A DNA stretch of 64,000 bases from Lewinellaceae bacterium (GTDB taxonomy: Bacteria > Bacteroidota > Bacteroidia > Chitinophagales > Saprospiraceae): NCBI GenBank assembly GCA_020636045.1, contig JACJYP010000004.1, forward strand, positions 186,001 through 250,000, written 5' to 3'. A model generated the notes under the pieces. It saw nothing but the letters and a program-made list of their open reading frames with translations, was not told where the DNA came from and did not search any database. The translations under genes were made by a program, and so were the position numbers. Below are positions 1 to 8,654 of the stretch, piece by piece. The first letter of the stretch is position 1. Every line of letters starts with the position of its first letter.

Positions 1-1
1 A

Positions 2-1990
2 AACTGTCCCCTGCTGTCCGACCTCATATACGTTCGGGAAGAGTACCGCGTAGTGATCGAAAACTACCTGGAACAGTACCTGAATTATTATGTGGTGCCC
101 AACGCAGACGAGGCCATGAAGGCGATCGCACTGCTCGGACAAAGCCAGAAAGGCCGCGCCAATTTTTTCCTGCTCGACGCCTTCAAGGACTACCAGCCGC
201 CGTTGGCACTGCTGCCCGGAGGTGTCAGGGCTGTCGAACTGGTGGAAGTAGAACCCCAATACCGTCCGCTCGTAGAGTATTTACTCGAAAACGTACTGGT
301 ATCGGACGAGCCCAATCCGCCCGCACAACTTGCGCAATCCGAAGTAGTGATGCTCTCTAAAACGGGCACCTACGTGCGGCGCAAGTTCAGCCTGAGCGGC
401 GGCTCTGTCGGCCTGTTTGAAGGAAAAAAGATCGGCAGGAAGAAGAACCTGGAGATACTTGAAACAGACATCAAAAAACTGGAATCCACTGAGAACCAGT
501 TGAATAACCAGTTGGCTACCCTGCGCACCCATCTGCAAAGCCTGAAAGCCGACGACCGCAGCGAGGCGCTTCGCGGCGAGCGCGAAGCGCTGAACCGCAT
601 CAGCCAGGAAAAAACCGGCATGCAGGCAAAACTGGATAATATCGCCGCATTTGTAGCCAATTTCGACGCACAGGCAGGCGACTTCAATGAGCGTATCGAG
701 GCACTGACCGGCAGCAATGCGCAGATAGAGGCCGACTTACAGGTGAAACAAAAGGCTGCCGATGCCGTGCGGGAGCGCCTGAGCAGCGCCGACGGGTCGT
801 TCCGCGATGTTGCGGAGCAACTCAGCCAGGCCTCGCAGGAGTTCAACCAGAAAAACATCGAGTTCATCCGGCAGCAAAACAAGGTCAACGCATTCCGACA
901 GGAACTGGGATTCCGCGAAAACAGGCGCGACGATCTTCAGCGCCAGTTGACCGAAGCGCAAAACACCCTGGCCCGCAACCGCGAGGAGGTATCGCTGATC
1001 CAGGAAGACATCCTGCGCATAGAAACAGAACTCGGCGCCGCCTATGAGGAGAAAAAACAAAAGGAAGCGTCGCTGAGCGAGGTTGAACAAACCTATTTCA
1101 AGGCGCGCAACGAGATCCACGAACTGGAGAACAAGCAGCGCGACAATTTCAGGAAACAGCAGGACCTGCAGGTCTTGATCAACCGCCTCAAGGAGAAATT
1201 CTCCGACGTCAAGTTCGAGATCACCGCCATCGGCGAACGGCTGCGGGTCGAATTCGGCATGGGCGTCAACGATGTGATCAATCAGGAGCCCGATCCGGCG
1301 TATCAACGCGAAGCGCTCGAGCGCGATGTCAACAACCTCAAACGCAGGCTGGACACCTACGGTGAAGTGAACCCGATGGCCATCGAAGCGTACAACGAGA
1401 TCAAAGAACGCTACGATACCATTGCCCGTCAGCGCGATGACATCCTGAATGCCAAGGAGAATTTGCTCCAGACCATGAAAGAGATCGAGGAAACCGCTAC
1501 CCAGCGTTTTCTTGAATCCTTTGCCCAGGTGCGGGAGAACTTCATCGGCGTGTTCCGCACCCTGTTTACCGAAGAAGATACCGCCGACTTGCTGCTGACC
1601 AACCCCGACAACCCGCTGGAGTCGGACATCAGCATCATAGCAAAGCCGAAAGGGAAACGCCCGCAGACGATCGCACAACTTTCCGGCGGAGAAAAGACAC
1701 TGACCGCGACAGCCTTGTTGTTTGCCCTTTACCTTCTCAAACCCGCCCCTTTCTGTATATTCGACGAGGTGGATGCACCGCTGGACGACGCCAACATTGA
1801 AAAGTTCAACCGGATCATCCGGCAGTTTTCAAAAGAATCGCAGTTCATCGTCGTCACGCACAACAAGGCCACCATGGCTGCCGTGGACACCATTTATGGC
1901 GTTTATATGCCGGAACAGGGCGTGTCGGCGGTCACACCGGTAGATTTCAGGAAACTCGGCCACGAAGCGATGGTTTTCGAAGCCGGGTAA
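2..1990 (+). CDS. smc: Chromosome segregation protein SMC, C-terminal part (5' truncated by window edge)
   Basis: The reading frame is open from base 2 with no start, so the gene begins upstream. The first GTG (base 53) lies inside hinge-like sequence (PLLSDLIYV...EYRVVIENYLE) and is not a start. Domain order: end of the hinge (first ~110 residues), a long heptad-rich coiled coil (~130-470), then the C-terminal ABC ATPase lobe with the signature LSGGEK (~543) and Walker B FCIFDEVDAPLDD (~565-577). SMC homodimers bind ScpA/ScpB and organise and separate replicated chromosomes using ATP; the family is about 1,180 residues, so roughly the last 55% is visible. The D-loop and H-loop region (VVTHNKATM) is intact, so nothing here suggests a pseudogene. 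Confidence 0.95.
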   Translation, partial: NCPLLSDLIYVREEYRVVIENYLEQYLNYYVVPNADEAMKAIALLGQSQKGRANFFLLDAFKDYQPPLALLPGGVRAVELVEVEPQYRPLVEYLLENVLVSDEPNPPAQLAQSEVVMLSKTGTYVRRKFSLSGGSVGLFEGKKIGRKKNLEILETDIKKLESTENQLNNQLATLRTHLQSLKADDRSEALRGEREALNRISQEKTGMQAKLDNIAAFVANFDAQAGDFNERIEALTGSNAQIEADLQVKQKAADAVRERLSSADGSFRDVAEQLSQASQEFNQKNIEFIRQQNKVNAFRQELGFRENRRDDLQRQLTEAQNTLARNREEVSLIQEDILRIETELGAAYEEKKQKEASLSEVEQTYFKARNEIHELENKQRDNFRKQQDLQVLINRLKEKFSDVKFEITAIGERLRVEFGMGVNDVINQEPDPAYQREALERDVNNLKRRLDTYGEVNPMAIEAYNEIKERYDTIARQRDDILNAKENLLQTMKEIEETATQRFLESFAQVRENFIGVFRTLFTEEDTADLLLTNPDNPLESDISIIAKPKGKRPQTIAQLSGGEKTLTATALLFALYLLKPAPFCIFDEVDAPLDDANIEKFNRIIRQFSKESQFIVVTHNKATMAAVDTIYGVYMPEQGVSAVTPVDFRKLGHEAMVFEAG

Positions 1991-1995
1991 GCCAT

Positions 1996-2511
1996 TTACT
2001 CGGCCACACTCGTTTTCTCCAGCCGTTTGTGCAACGGGTTGATCAGGGGCATAACGGCAGAGCCGTACCAGGGATGCAGGTCCATGACCAGACGCCCGGC
2101 CTGTATAGCGGGGTCCGTTTCGGTGAGCGCACGCGCCTCTTCCACGGTTTTCACGTTAAAAATATAAATGCCGCGCACAGCACCGGTATCCATAAACGGG
2201 CCTGCCAGCACGAGTTTGCCGGATTCGGCCATTCGCATGATGTTTTGCAGGTGCGCCTGCTGGAGCCGCGCTGCCGTAGCAGAGTCCTGATCGCGATTGG
2301 GCCCTCTTTTCAGAAAAGCCATCACATATTGCTGCATACCGTATTCATCGGCGCCCAGGCGGGCTGCCAGACTGGAATCGTATTCAGCACCGGGTGTGTT
2401 TATCAGTTGATAAAGATCGGAATTTGCCTGCGGGGCAGTATCTTTTTTCTCATATTGCATGCAGGCTGCAAAAAGCCCGGTGAACAGGGCCGCCAGATAA
2501 AATGTTTTCAT
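1996..2511 (-). CDS. YCII-related domain lipoprotein
   Basis: Convergent with smc, with only 5 bases between the stops. The start at 2511 (MKTFYLAALF) is preferred over upstream in-frame ATGs because it gives a lipoprotein signal with cysteine near residue 17 (FAACMQ); the upstream extension is antisense to the next gene. The ~171-residue product has a C-terminal region typical of the YCII family (dimeric alpha-beta barrel, ~50-150): FLKRGPN, then MRMAESGKLVLAGPF and VKTVEEARALTETDPAIQAGRL. YCII proteins share a ferredoxin-like fold, and some act in dehalogenation or other small-molecule chemistry; an exported version is of unknown function. Family assignment is from motif recognition only. 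Confidence 0.8.
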   Translation of the reverse strand: MKTFYLAALFTGLFAACMQYEKKDTAPQANSDLYQLINTPGAEYDSSLAARLGADEYGMQQYVMAFLKRGPNRDQDSATAARLQQAHLQNIMRMAESGKLVLAGPFMDTGAVRGIYIFNVKTVEEARALTETDPAIQAGRLVMDLHPWYGSAVMPLINPLHKRLEKTSVAE

Positions 2512-2557
2512 AGCCAATAAGTTAATGCAGTCACGGGTTTTGCCCCGAAACTTCGCC

Positions 2558-2565
2558 CAAAAATA
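2558..2565 (-). promoter_or_regulatory. Bacteroidota -7 element for the YCII lipoprotein
   Basis: The minus strand reads TATTTTTG, an exact TAnnTTTG, 46 bases before the ATG at 2511. No clear -33 TTTG was seen at the expected spacing, so support rests on the -7 box and its position in a divergent intergenic gap. Confidence 0.45.
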
Positions 2566-2574
2566 AAAAGCGTC

Positions 2575-3483
2575 ATGGATTTCGGCAAACTTACTTCCGT
2601 TGACAATATTGATTTCACCCTGCCGCCCGATCCGGAGCACAACAGGGAGTTGCTTCGCAATTTCAGCAGCGCTACCCCACCCCGGATCTACATCGGCGCC
2701 ACCGGCTACAATATGAAAGCGTGGGTAGGCACCTGGTATGCTCCAGGCACCAGGGAAAGGGATTTTTTGCAGCAATACGGGTTGCAATTCAATACGATCG
2801 AGCACAATACCACCCACTACCGTATTCCTGATACCGCCACCGTGGACCGCTGGAAAGCCGATACACCTGAAGATTTCAGGTTTTGCCCGAAAATCCCGCA
2901 AACGATCAGCCATGCCCGGGACCTCGGACTGAACAGCGGACAGATCCCGCTGTTTTGTGAAGTGATCGCCGGGCTGGATGAAAAACTCGGCTGCTGTTTT
3001 TTGCAACTGCCTCCGCATTTCAGCGTAAGGGAAGTACCCCTGCTAGAACGATTTCTGGAATCCTTTCCTGCCAGTATCCCGCTGGCCGTGGAAGTCCGGC
3101 ACCCTACATTTTTTCAGGTGTCGGATGCGGCAGAAGACTATTTTAGCCTCTTGCAGAAAAGGAACGTTTCTACGGTGATCACGGATGTAGCGGGCCGGCG
3201 CGACGTTTGCCACATGCACCTGACCGATTTGCGGGTGCTGGTGCGGTTTGTGGGCAACGCCCTGCATCCGTCGGACCGGCAGCGGGTGGAACAATGGGCG
3301 AAAAGGATCGGTGAATGGTGTAACGAGGGGCTACAGGAAGTTTATTTTTTCACCCACGAGCCGGACAACCTGCTGGCGCCGGAATTAGCCGCCATCTGCG
3401 CCGATGCTTTTTCAAAACAGTTGCCCCCGGCGATCATAAGAGGTCCTGCCAAAGTGAGCGGCCGGCAAGGCACTTTGTTTTAA
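2575..3483 (+). CDS. DUF72 (YecE-like) family protein
   Basis: A 302-residue cytoplasmic protein with the DUF72 TIM-barrel signature near the N-terminus: IYIGATGYNMKAWVGTWYAPG, then FNTIEHNTTHYRIP and a W.. DTPEDFRFCPKIPQTISH segment. The middle carries LQLPPHFS and VEVRHPTFF, also standard for the family. The DUF72 biochemical role is not established; the fold resembles metal-dependent TIM-barrel enzymes. The N-terminal ~35 residues (MDFGKLTSVDNIDFTLPPD) are an extension common in Bacteroidota members. It is divergent from the YCII lipoprotein, with a 63-base gap that must hold both promoters. Length is usual for the family and no defects are seen. Confidence 0.9.
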   Translation: MDFGKLTSVDNIDFTLPPDPEHNRELLRNFSSATPPRIYIGATGYNMKAWVGTWYAPGTRERDFLQQYGLQFNTIEHNTTHYRIPDTATVDRWKADTPEDFRFCPKIPQTISHARDLGLNSGQIPLFCEVIAGLDEKLGCCFLQLPPHFSVREVPLLERFLESFPASIPLAVEVRHPTFFQVSDAAEDYFSLLQKRNVSTVITDVAGRRDVCHMHLTDLRVLVRFVGNALHPSDRQRVEQWAKRIGEWCNEGLQEVYFFTHEPDNLLAPELAAICADAFSKQLPPAIIRGPAKVSGRQGTLF

Positions 3484-3584
3484 CATTATTTTTTCGCGCC
3501 CGTTCGCTATTTATCGCCAGGCATCCTCCTACTTTAAAACGAAACCTGCACATTTGCGCTGGACCACACCTACTACCGTAATTC

Positions 3585-5645
3585 ATGGAATCCCTGCCAC
3601 TCATACATCGCGACATCTCATGGTTGTCTTTTAACTACCGCGTCCTGCAGGAGGCGAAAGACCCAGCCGTGCCCCTGCTCGAACGTTTGAAATTCCTGGC
3701 AATCTATTCATCCAACCTCGATGAATTTTTCAGAATTCGGGTCGCCGGCATCCGAAAACTGAAAAAAGTAGGCAAAAAGACAAAGGCCCGACTCGATTTC
3801 GACCCCAGTACAACCTTGAAGGAGGTGCACCGCATCGTCAACCGCCACCAGGAGGAATTTTCGCAGGTATTCGAACAGCAGATCGTACCCGAACTGCGCA
3901 AGCACCATATCCATATTCTCAGGCGCCTGGACCTCAATGATGAACAAAAGCAGTTTGTTGAAAACTACTTCAACGAAAACCTGCTTCCCTTCGTCATGCC
4001 CGTGCTGTTGGTAAAGCGTCGCATCCGCCCCTTCCTGGCCAACGCCAATCTCTATCTGGCCGTCCACCTCCGGCAAAAGAAAAAGCCGCTGAGCGACAGC
4101 GAATATGCGCTTGTAAAGATCCCTTCCGACCAGTTGCCGCGTTTCATCACGCTCCCTTCTTCCGGCGATCGCCAGAATCTGATCCTGCTGGACGACATCG
4201 TGCGACACTCCGTTTCGTGGTTATTTCCCGGATATGAAATACAGGACACCTATTCGATCAAACTTACCCGGGATGCGGAATTGTATATCGACGACGAATA
4301 CTCCGGCGACCTGGTACAAAAGATCAAATCGAGCCTGCAAAAGCGCCAGGTGGGACCTGCCAGCCGTTTTGTGTACGACCGCGAAATGCCGGGGCATCTG
4401 CTGAGTTATCTGCAGGACACCTTCGACCTCGGGAAAAACGATATTTTGCCCGAAGGGCGCTATCACAACAATTTCGACTTTTTCAAATTCCCGGACTTCG
4501 GGATGACCCACCTCAAATACAAACCCCTGCCGCCATTGCCGCATCTGGTGCTCAACGATGCCGAAGATCCATTTGCCGTCATCCGTCAGAAAGATCAGTT
4601 GCTGCATTTTCCATATCACTCCTACCAATCCGTCGTCAATTTTTTTGAAAAGGCCGCGGAGGATCCCACCGTCACCCATATCAAAGTGATCCAGTACCGC
4701 GTAGCCAGGCGCAGCCGCATCCTGGAAAGCCTCATGCATGCCGTTACCCACGGCAAGCAGGTATCCGCGTTCGTGGAGATCAAGGCCCGCTTCGACGAGG
4801 CGGCAAACCTGGAATGGGGAGAAAAACTGGAGCGGGCCGGCGTTCGCGTGCATTATTCATTTCCCGGCGTGAAAGTCCATTCAAAACTGGCGCTGGTGCG
4901 CCGCGTGGAAAACGGGCAACCGCAGTTATACGCCTATCTGGGCACCGGCAATTTTCATGAAGAGACAGCCAAGATATATTCTGATTTTGGCATTTTCACC
5001 GCCGACCCGCGGCTCACAGGCGAAGTCAGCAATGTTTTTTCGTTCCTTGAGAACATTAAACCGCCCAAACAGGAATTTGAACACCTGCTGGTCGGACAGT
5101 TCAACCTACGGCCCGCCCTGTACCGGCTGATCGATCAGGAAATTGCCGCAGCCAAGCGAAAAAAGCCCGCTGCCATGACCATAAAGATCAACAGCATCGA
5201 GGACAAGGAAATGATCGCAAAATTGTACGAAGCATCCAGGGCAGGCGTTAAAATACGGTTGATCGTGCGCGGTATTTGTTGCCTCATCCCCGGGCTGAAA
5301 GGTGTGAGCGAAAACATCGAAGTGGTCAGCATCGTCGACCGTTTTCTGGAGCATGCGCGTGTATTCATGTTTCACAATGGCGGCGACGAACGCATCTACA
5401 TGAGCAGCGCCGACTGGATGGAACGCAACCTGAGTTACCGGATCGAGACCACGTTTCCAGTGTACGATTCCGATCTGAAAGCCGAGATCAAAGCCCTGCT
5501 CGACCTTCAACTCAACGACAACGTGAAAGCCCGCATCATCGACAAGTTTGACCAGAACGAATACCGGCGCAACAGCACGGATATCCCCGTGCGTGCACAA
5601 CTGGAAACGTATTTCTATTTCAAAAGAAAAGCCGAAGGATTATGA
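3585..5645 (+). CDS. ppk1: Polyphosphate kinase 1
   Basis: A 686-residue PPK1, which reversibly transfers the ATP gamma-phosphate onto inorganic polyphosphate. The N-terminal domain opens with HRDISWLSFNYRVLQEA and the SSNLDEFFRIRVAG motif; the head domain follows; the two phospholipase D-like catalytic domains hold the phospho-accepting histidine (VHSKLALV, His ~432) and the second conserved histidine (LEHARVFMFHNGG, His ~590). The TGNFHE and SSADWMERN motifs are present. Length and motif spacing match the family, so it should be active. Its stop overlaps the next start (ATGA at 5642-5645), implying translational coupling to a J-domain-like protein. PPK supports stress survival and phosphate storage. 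Confidence 0.96.
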   Translation: MESLPLIHRDISWLSFNYRVLQEAKDPAVPLLERLKFLAIYSSNLDEFFRIRVAGIRKLKKVGKKTKARLDFDPSTTLKEVHRIVNRHQEEFSQVFEQQIVPELRKHHIHILRRLDLNDEQKQFVENYFNENLLPFVMPVLLVKRRIRPFLANANLYLAVHLRQKKKPLSDSEYALVKIPSDQLPRFITLPSSGDRQNLILLDDIVRHSVSWLFPGYEIQDTYSIKLTRDAELYIDDEYSGDLVQKIKSSLQKRQVGPASRFVYDREMPGHLLSYLQDTFDLGKNDILPEGRYHNNFDFFKFPDFGMTHLKYKPLPPLPHLVLNDAEDPFAVIRQKDQLLHFPYHSYQSVVNFFEKAAEDPTVTHIKVIQYRVARRSRILESLMHAVTHGKQVSAFVEIKARFDEAANLEWGEKLERAGVRVHYSFPGVKVHSKLALVRRVENGQPQLYAYLGTGNFHEETAKIYSDFGIFTADPRLTGEVSNVFSFLENIKPPKQEFEHLLVGQFNLRPALYRLIDQEIAAAKRKKPAAMTIKINSIEDKEMIAKLYEASRAGVKIRLIVRGICCLIPGLKGVSENIEVVSIVDRFLEHARVFMFHNGGDERIYMSSADWMERNLSYRIETTFPVYDSDLKAEIKALLDLQLNDNVKARIIDKFDQNEYRRNSTDIPVRAQLETYFYFKRKAEGL

Positions 5646-6304
5646 CTCCTTTCTCAGAACAGGAACTGGCCGAATTCCGGGAATACTTTGGCGCAGCCCC
5701 GGGCGAAATGGACGGCGAGACGTTCAAAGCAAAATTGCGCCAACTCCGCGCAAAATATCACCCGGATAACTTCGAAAAATTCGGCGACGATACCGTTAGG
5801 CAACTCGCCACCGAGCGGTTTCAGCGCATCGAACGCCTCGCGGAAAAGATGGAAGCCTGGAGATCGGGCAAATTGCCTGCCGGTGACGCATCTGCTCAAA
5901 AATCAACGGATCCGGTATTCGATCCGCGCGCCAGATTCGCCTACGATCAGATGAAAATAGAGATCCGTACCGGCGATAAAGACCTGAAATATCACTTGTT
6001 CGGCACCTTCTACCGCTGGCTGACCATGGGCGATCGTTTCAGAATACCCGAAAGCAAGGCTTACCTGATCGCAGACGAAGAACACGCCGGTCGCAGTATA
6101 GGATATATGGAGTCCATCAGGGTTTACCTCACCTTCACGGAAGAAGACCCGACTGAAACCATTGCAGGCTGGCTGGCAGAAAAATTGGCCGGACGCGCGG
6201 ATACCCTGCTCATCGAAGGAGAACGCATCCCGATCGATTACGATTCGATCTTGCTGGCGATCAAAAAGCGGTCTTTCAAGTTGCTGGCCGGTGCAAGTCA
6301 GTGA
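5642..6304 (+). CDS. J-domain-like protein coupled to ppk1
   Basis: A 220-residue protein whose start overlaps the ppk1 stop by ATGA. Residues ~25-75 resemble a DnaJ J-domain: helix LRQLRAKY, the invariant HPD (40-42, in KYHPDNF) and a following helix (ATERFQRIERLAEKMEAW). The rest (~95-220) is an unrecognised alpha/beta domain with no glycine-rich or zinc-finger region, so this is a type III-style J-protein at most. J-domains stimulate Hsp70 ATPase; a partner and a link to polyphosphate (itself chaperone-like) are inference from the coupling. No signal peptide or membrane segment is seen. Confidence 0.75.
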   Translation: MTPFSEQELAEFREYFGAAPGEMDGETFKAKLRQLRAKYHPDNFEKFGDDTVRQLATERFQRIERLAEKMEAWRSGKLPAGDASAQKSTDPVFDPRARFAYDQMKIEIRTGDKDLKYHLFGTFYRWLTMGDRFRIPESKAYLIADEEHAGRSIGYMESIRVYLTFTEEDPTETIAGWLAEKLAGRADTLLIEGERIPIDYDSILLAIKKRSFKLLAGASQ

Positions 6305-6391
6305 CGTCCGACCCAAGTCCGATTGGAAACAAGGTCAAGGCCGGCATGAAAATCAGAGCGTTAAGGAAAAATCATTTTTTTTGAAAAATGG

Positions 6392-6424
6392 TTTGTCTGT
6401 TTGATAAAGTTGGCTTTATCTTTG
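6392..6424 (+). promoter_or_regulatory. Promoter of tRNA-Gly
   Basis: TTTG at 6392-6395, a 21-base spacer, then TATCTTTG at 6417-6424 (TAnnTTTG). This is a good match to the Bacteroidota housekeeping promoter and lies 42 bases before the mature tRNA. Confidence 0.75.
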
Positions 6425-6466
6425 CACCCGCTCAAGGACGGAAGGTTTTATTCCGGACACAGAAAT

Positions 6467-6542
6467 GCGGAAATAGCTCAGCTGGTAGAGCGCAACCTTG
6501 CCAAGGTTGAGGTCGCGAGTTCGAATCTCGTTTTCCGCTCCA
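6467..6542 (+). tRNA. tRNA-Gly(GCC)
   Basis: A 76-base cloverleaf. The acceptor stem GCGGAAA pairs with TTTCCGC; the D-arm is GCTC/GAGC; the anticodon stem CAACC/GGTTG carries loop TTGCCAA (anticodon GCC); the T-loop is TTCGAAT. Discriminator T is followed by an encoded CCA. It is the first gene after a strong promoter and is followed at once by an intrinsic terminator. Confidence 0.96.
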
Positions 6543-6571
6543 AAGCCTGCGAAATATCGCAGGCTTTTTTT
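6542..6571 (+). terminator. Intrinsic terminator after tRNA-Gly
   Basis: The stem AAGCCTGCGA (6543-6552) pairs with TCGCAGGCTT (6557-6566) around a 4-base loop AATA, running into seven T (6565-6571). It starts at the last base of the tRNA, so it ends the tRNA-Gly transcript and separates it from tRNA-Leu. Confidence 0.88.
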
Positions 6572-6602
6572 GTTTGCAGAATGCCCCTAACTTAGCGCCG
6601 CT

Positions 6603-6686
6603 GCCCGGGTGGTGGAATGGTAGACACGCAGGACTTAAAATCCTGTGACCGTTGAGGTCGTATGGGTTCGAGTCCCATTCCGGGCA
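6603..6686 (+). tRNA. tRNA-Leu(TAA)
   Basis: An 84-base class II tRNA. Acceptor GCCCGGG pairs with TCCGGGC (one G-T pair); the anticodon stem CAGGA/TCCTG holds loop CTTAAAA (anticodon TAA); a long variable arm (GACCGTTGAGGTC) precedes the T-arm with TTCGAGT. Discriminator A is followed by CCG, so the CCA end is not fully encoded, unlike the neighbouring tRNA-Gly. Confidence 0.95.
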
Positions 6687-6687
6687 C

Positions 6688-6715
6688 CGAAAGGCTCCGA
6701 TTGCGGGGCCTTTCG
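6688..6715 (+). terminator. Possible terminator hairpin after tRNA-Leu
   Basis: CGAAAGGC (6688-6695) pairs with GCCTTTCG (6708-6715). The following tract (CCTTTCC) is T-poor, so this may instead be a processing or attenuating hairpin. Confidence 0.45.
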
Positions 6716-6804
6716 CCTTTCCGGCGGGAAGCGTGAAATGTCAAAGTCCGCCCCCGGAAAATATCGCTCCTTTCACTGGCGTTACAGGTCGAAAAATCCT
6801 CGAC

Positions 6805-7683
6805 ATGCGAAAACACCTGATCCTGTTCGGCCTGCTGCTCCTGGCTCCCCTGGCTGCATCTGCCCAGAAAAAAAGCAGCGCCGGGAAAAATACTACTCCC
6901 GTGCTTGACCTGGAAGAAGCCCTGAAGCAAAAAGCCGTCTCCCTGACAGTTACCGGCACCGGCGGACACCAGGGGCCCAGTCTGAAAGTAATATGCACCA
7001 ATTTGAAGGGAAAACTCCTGCGACTGCGCATCCCGCGCGGCCAGTTTATGGAGCCGTCCGATTCGACCTTTCAAACGCTGGTGGTAGCGGAAGAACAAAC
7101 CCTGCTCGTGCGGACCAAAGTGCCTGCCGAAGCTACTCTCAGTACCTTTTGTGCGCAATCGGGCGACCGGTCGCCCCTGACAGGGTCGTTATTCGCTGTC
7201 GGCGCGCTCGCGCCGGAGCAACTGCGCAATCTGCTGAACTTTATCTCCGAAAAAGGCAAGATCAACGAATCTGCCGCGCAATGCGCCGTATGGTGTCTGA
7301 CGAGCGGCGGATCGCTGGGCAGCATCGGCGATCCAGAACTCACCAGGTTTACAGCCGAACTGCTCGGTAAAAAACCTCCCGGTTACAAGATCAGGCACCA
7401 AACAGTGGAGGAAATTCCAGGCGAACGCGCCTCGTTGGGCAAGGCACTGCTTGTAGAAGGGAACTTCCAGTATTTCCTCGAAAAGGACGAAATACTGGTT
7501 ATGCACCTGCTGGATGGCGAAGGCAAATACATCAAGCAAATTTCAAAGGAAGAGACCATGAAGGCGGGTGAGCACCGAAGCGGCCTGCGGCTCGAAGTAT
7601 GGAACCTCACGCCGGGGCATTACATCGTGCGGTTGCAGACCAAGGGCGGCAGGGTCATAAAAGACATTGAAGTTGACTTTTAA
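6805..7683 (+). CDS. Secreted protein of unknown function
   Basis: A 292-residue product read from the ATG at 6805 (MRKHLILFGLLLLAPLAASAQ). This is preferred because it gives a clean signal peptide cleaved after ASA, while the frame further upstream runs into tRNA-Leu. No family was recognised. Residues ~30-100 look like a beta-rich domain (VSLTVTGTGGHQGPSLKV...LRIPRGQFMEP), and cysteines near 57, 111, 154 and 158 could form disulphides. The last ~90 residues resemble a beta-sandwich module (LEVWNLTPGHYIVRLQTKGGRVIKDIEV), similar in style to T9SS sorting domains but without their NP motif. A downstream secreted gene starts 13 bases after the stop, suggesting co-transcription. Confidence 0.7.
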   Translation: MRKHLILFGLLLLAPLAASAQKKSSAGKNTTPVLDLEEALKQKAVSLTVTGTGGHQGPSLKVICTNLKGKLLRLRIPRGQFMEPSDSTFQTLVVAEEQTLLVRTKVPAEATLSTFCAQSGDRSPLTGSLFAVGALAPEQLRNLLNFISEKGKINESAAQCAVWCLTSGGSLGSIGDPELTRFTAELLGKKPPGYKIRHQTVEEIPGERASLGKALLVEGNFQYFLEKDEILVMHLLDGEGKYIKQISKEETMKAGEHRSGLRLEVWNLTPGHYIVRLQTKGGRVIKDIEVDF

Positions 7684-7696
7684 AAACGAAACAAAA

Positions 7697-8125
7697 ATGA
7701 AAGCGACTTTGCTATGTGCACTGCTCTGTTGTTTTTCCATCGCCGTCAGCGCACAATCCGAAAGCGATGAACAAACGATCCGCGGGATCATGTCCGATCA
7801 GGAAACAGCCTGGAATCGCGCAGATCTGGAAGGTTTTATGGACGGCTACTGGCGATCGGACAGTCTTCGTTTTATCGGCTCCAAAGGCCTGACGTACGGA
7901 TGGCAGCAAACCCTGGACAACTACAAAAAGACATATCCGGATGCGGCAGCCATGGGCACGCTCCATTTTACGCTCATCAGCGTGGAAGTGTTGTCGCCAG
8001 AAAGCGCGTTCGTCATCGGGAAATGGCGTCTTGTGAGGGAGAAAGACGAACCATCCGGGCATTTTACCCTTCTGTGGAAAAAAATGGATGGAAAGTGGGT
8101 GATCGTTGCCGATCATTCCAGTTAA
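7697..8125 (+). CDS. Secreted SnoaL-like / DUF4440 protein
   Basis: A 142-residue protein with signal peptide MKATLLCALLCCFSIAVSAQ. The start at 7697 is preferred to one 30 bases upstream because of this signal. The mature part is NTF2-like: IRGIMSDQETAWNRADLEGFMDGYW near the N-terminus and VLSPESAFVIGKWRLVRE..SGHFTLLWKKMDGKWVIVADHSS at the end, as in DUF4440/SnoaL ketosteroid-isomerase-fold proteins. Members bind small hydrophobic ligands or act as enzymes; the substrate cannot be told here. It follows the secreted 6805 gene closely and is followed 31 bases later by a GNAT gene. Confidence 0.85.
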   Translation: MKATLLCALLCCFSIAVSAQSESDEQTIRGIMSDQETAWNRADLEGFMDGYWRSDSLRFIGSKGLTYGWQQTLDNYKKTYPDAAAMGTLHFTLISVEVLSPESAFVIGKWRLVREKDEPSGHFTLLWKKMDGKWVIVADHSS

Positions 8126-8156
8126 CGCAGATTATTCCGCCGATCAGGCATCTCAA

Positions 8157-8585
8157 ATGAAAACTGCCATGAATGTTATTACTGCCCGCACCGATAAAGA
8201 CATCCTGAAATGCTGGCCCGTGCTCAAATTACTAAGACCGCATCTGGTAGAGGCCGGCTTTGTGCAGCAGATCGGAGAAATGCAATCGGAAGGTTACGAA
8301 CTGGCCTTTATCGAGGCTGACGGCATCGCTGCTTCTGCCATCGGATTCCGGTATATCAGGAAACTGTACGATGGAAAACAGATCTATGTCGACGACCTCA
8401 GCACGCTGGAAGCGCACCGCGGCCAAGGATACGCGGGAATATTGCTGGAGCACGTCTTTGCACTCGCGAAGGAACGCGGATACGATTGCGTGACGCTCGA
8501 CTCGGGCATACACCGGAACGACGCACACCGGCTTTACCTGAATAAAGGCTTCCGGATCAGCAGTCTGCATTTTCATAGACAATAA
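8157..8585 (+). CDS. GNAT family N-acetyltransferase
   Basis: A 142-residue protein. The start at 8157 (MKTAMNV) is chosen because upstream in-frame sequence overlaps the previous gene; MNV at 8169 is also possible. The acetyl-CoA pyrophosphate loop is seen as LEAHRGQGYAGILLEHVFALAKERG, the R/QxxGxG/A motif A of GNAT enzymes, preceded by the beta-strand IYVDDLST and followed by the motif B region HRLYLNKGFR. It transfers acetyl groups to an amine; the acceptor is unknown. It is the last gene before a bidirectional terminator. Confidence 0.88.
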   Translation: MKTAMNVITARTDKDILKCWPVLKLLRPHLVEAGFVQQIGEMQSEGYELAFIEADGIAASAIGFRYIRKLYDGKQIYVDDLSTLEAHRGQGYAGILLEHVFALAKERGYDCVTLDSGIHRNDAHRLYLNKGFRISSLHFHRQ

Positions 8586-8592
8586 GAAAAAC

Positions 8593-8625
8593 GACGGGGT
8601 TGCCGCGTAATGCGGCAACCCCGTC
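8593..8625. terminator. Bidirectional intrinsic terminator
   Basis: A perfect 14-bp stem (8593-8606 with 8612-8625) with loop GTAAT sits between two convergent genes. The minus-strand exit reads GTTTTTCTTATT and the plus-strand exit CGTTTATA, so it is best for the minus-strand surface-protein gene and usable for the GNAT gene. Confidence 0.85.
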
Positions 8626-8654
8626 CGTTTATACCTTTCCGGTAGTAGATCGTA

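Noticed and set aside
737..1678. 313-residue minus-strand open frame
   Set aside because: Antisense to the SMC coiled coil.
53..1990. SMC starting at the GTG at 53
   Set aside because: The same frame continues upstream to base 2 with hinge-like sequence, so the true start is outside.
6652..6804. N-terminal extension of the secreted protein at 6805
   Set aside because: It would overlap tRNA-Leu and hide the signal peptide.
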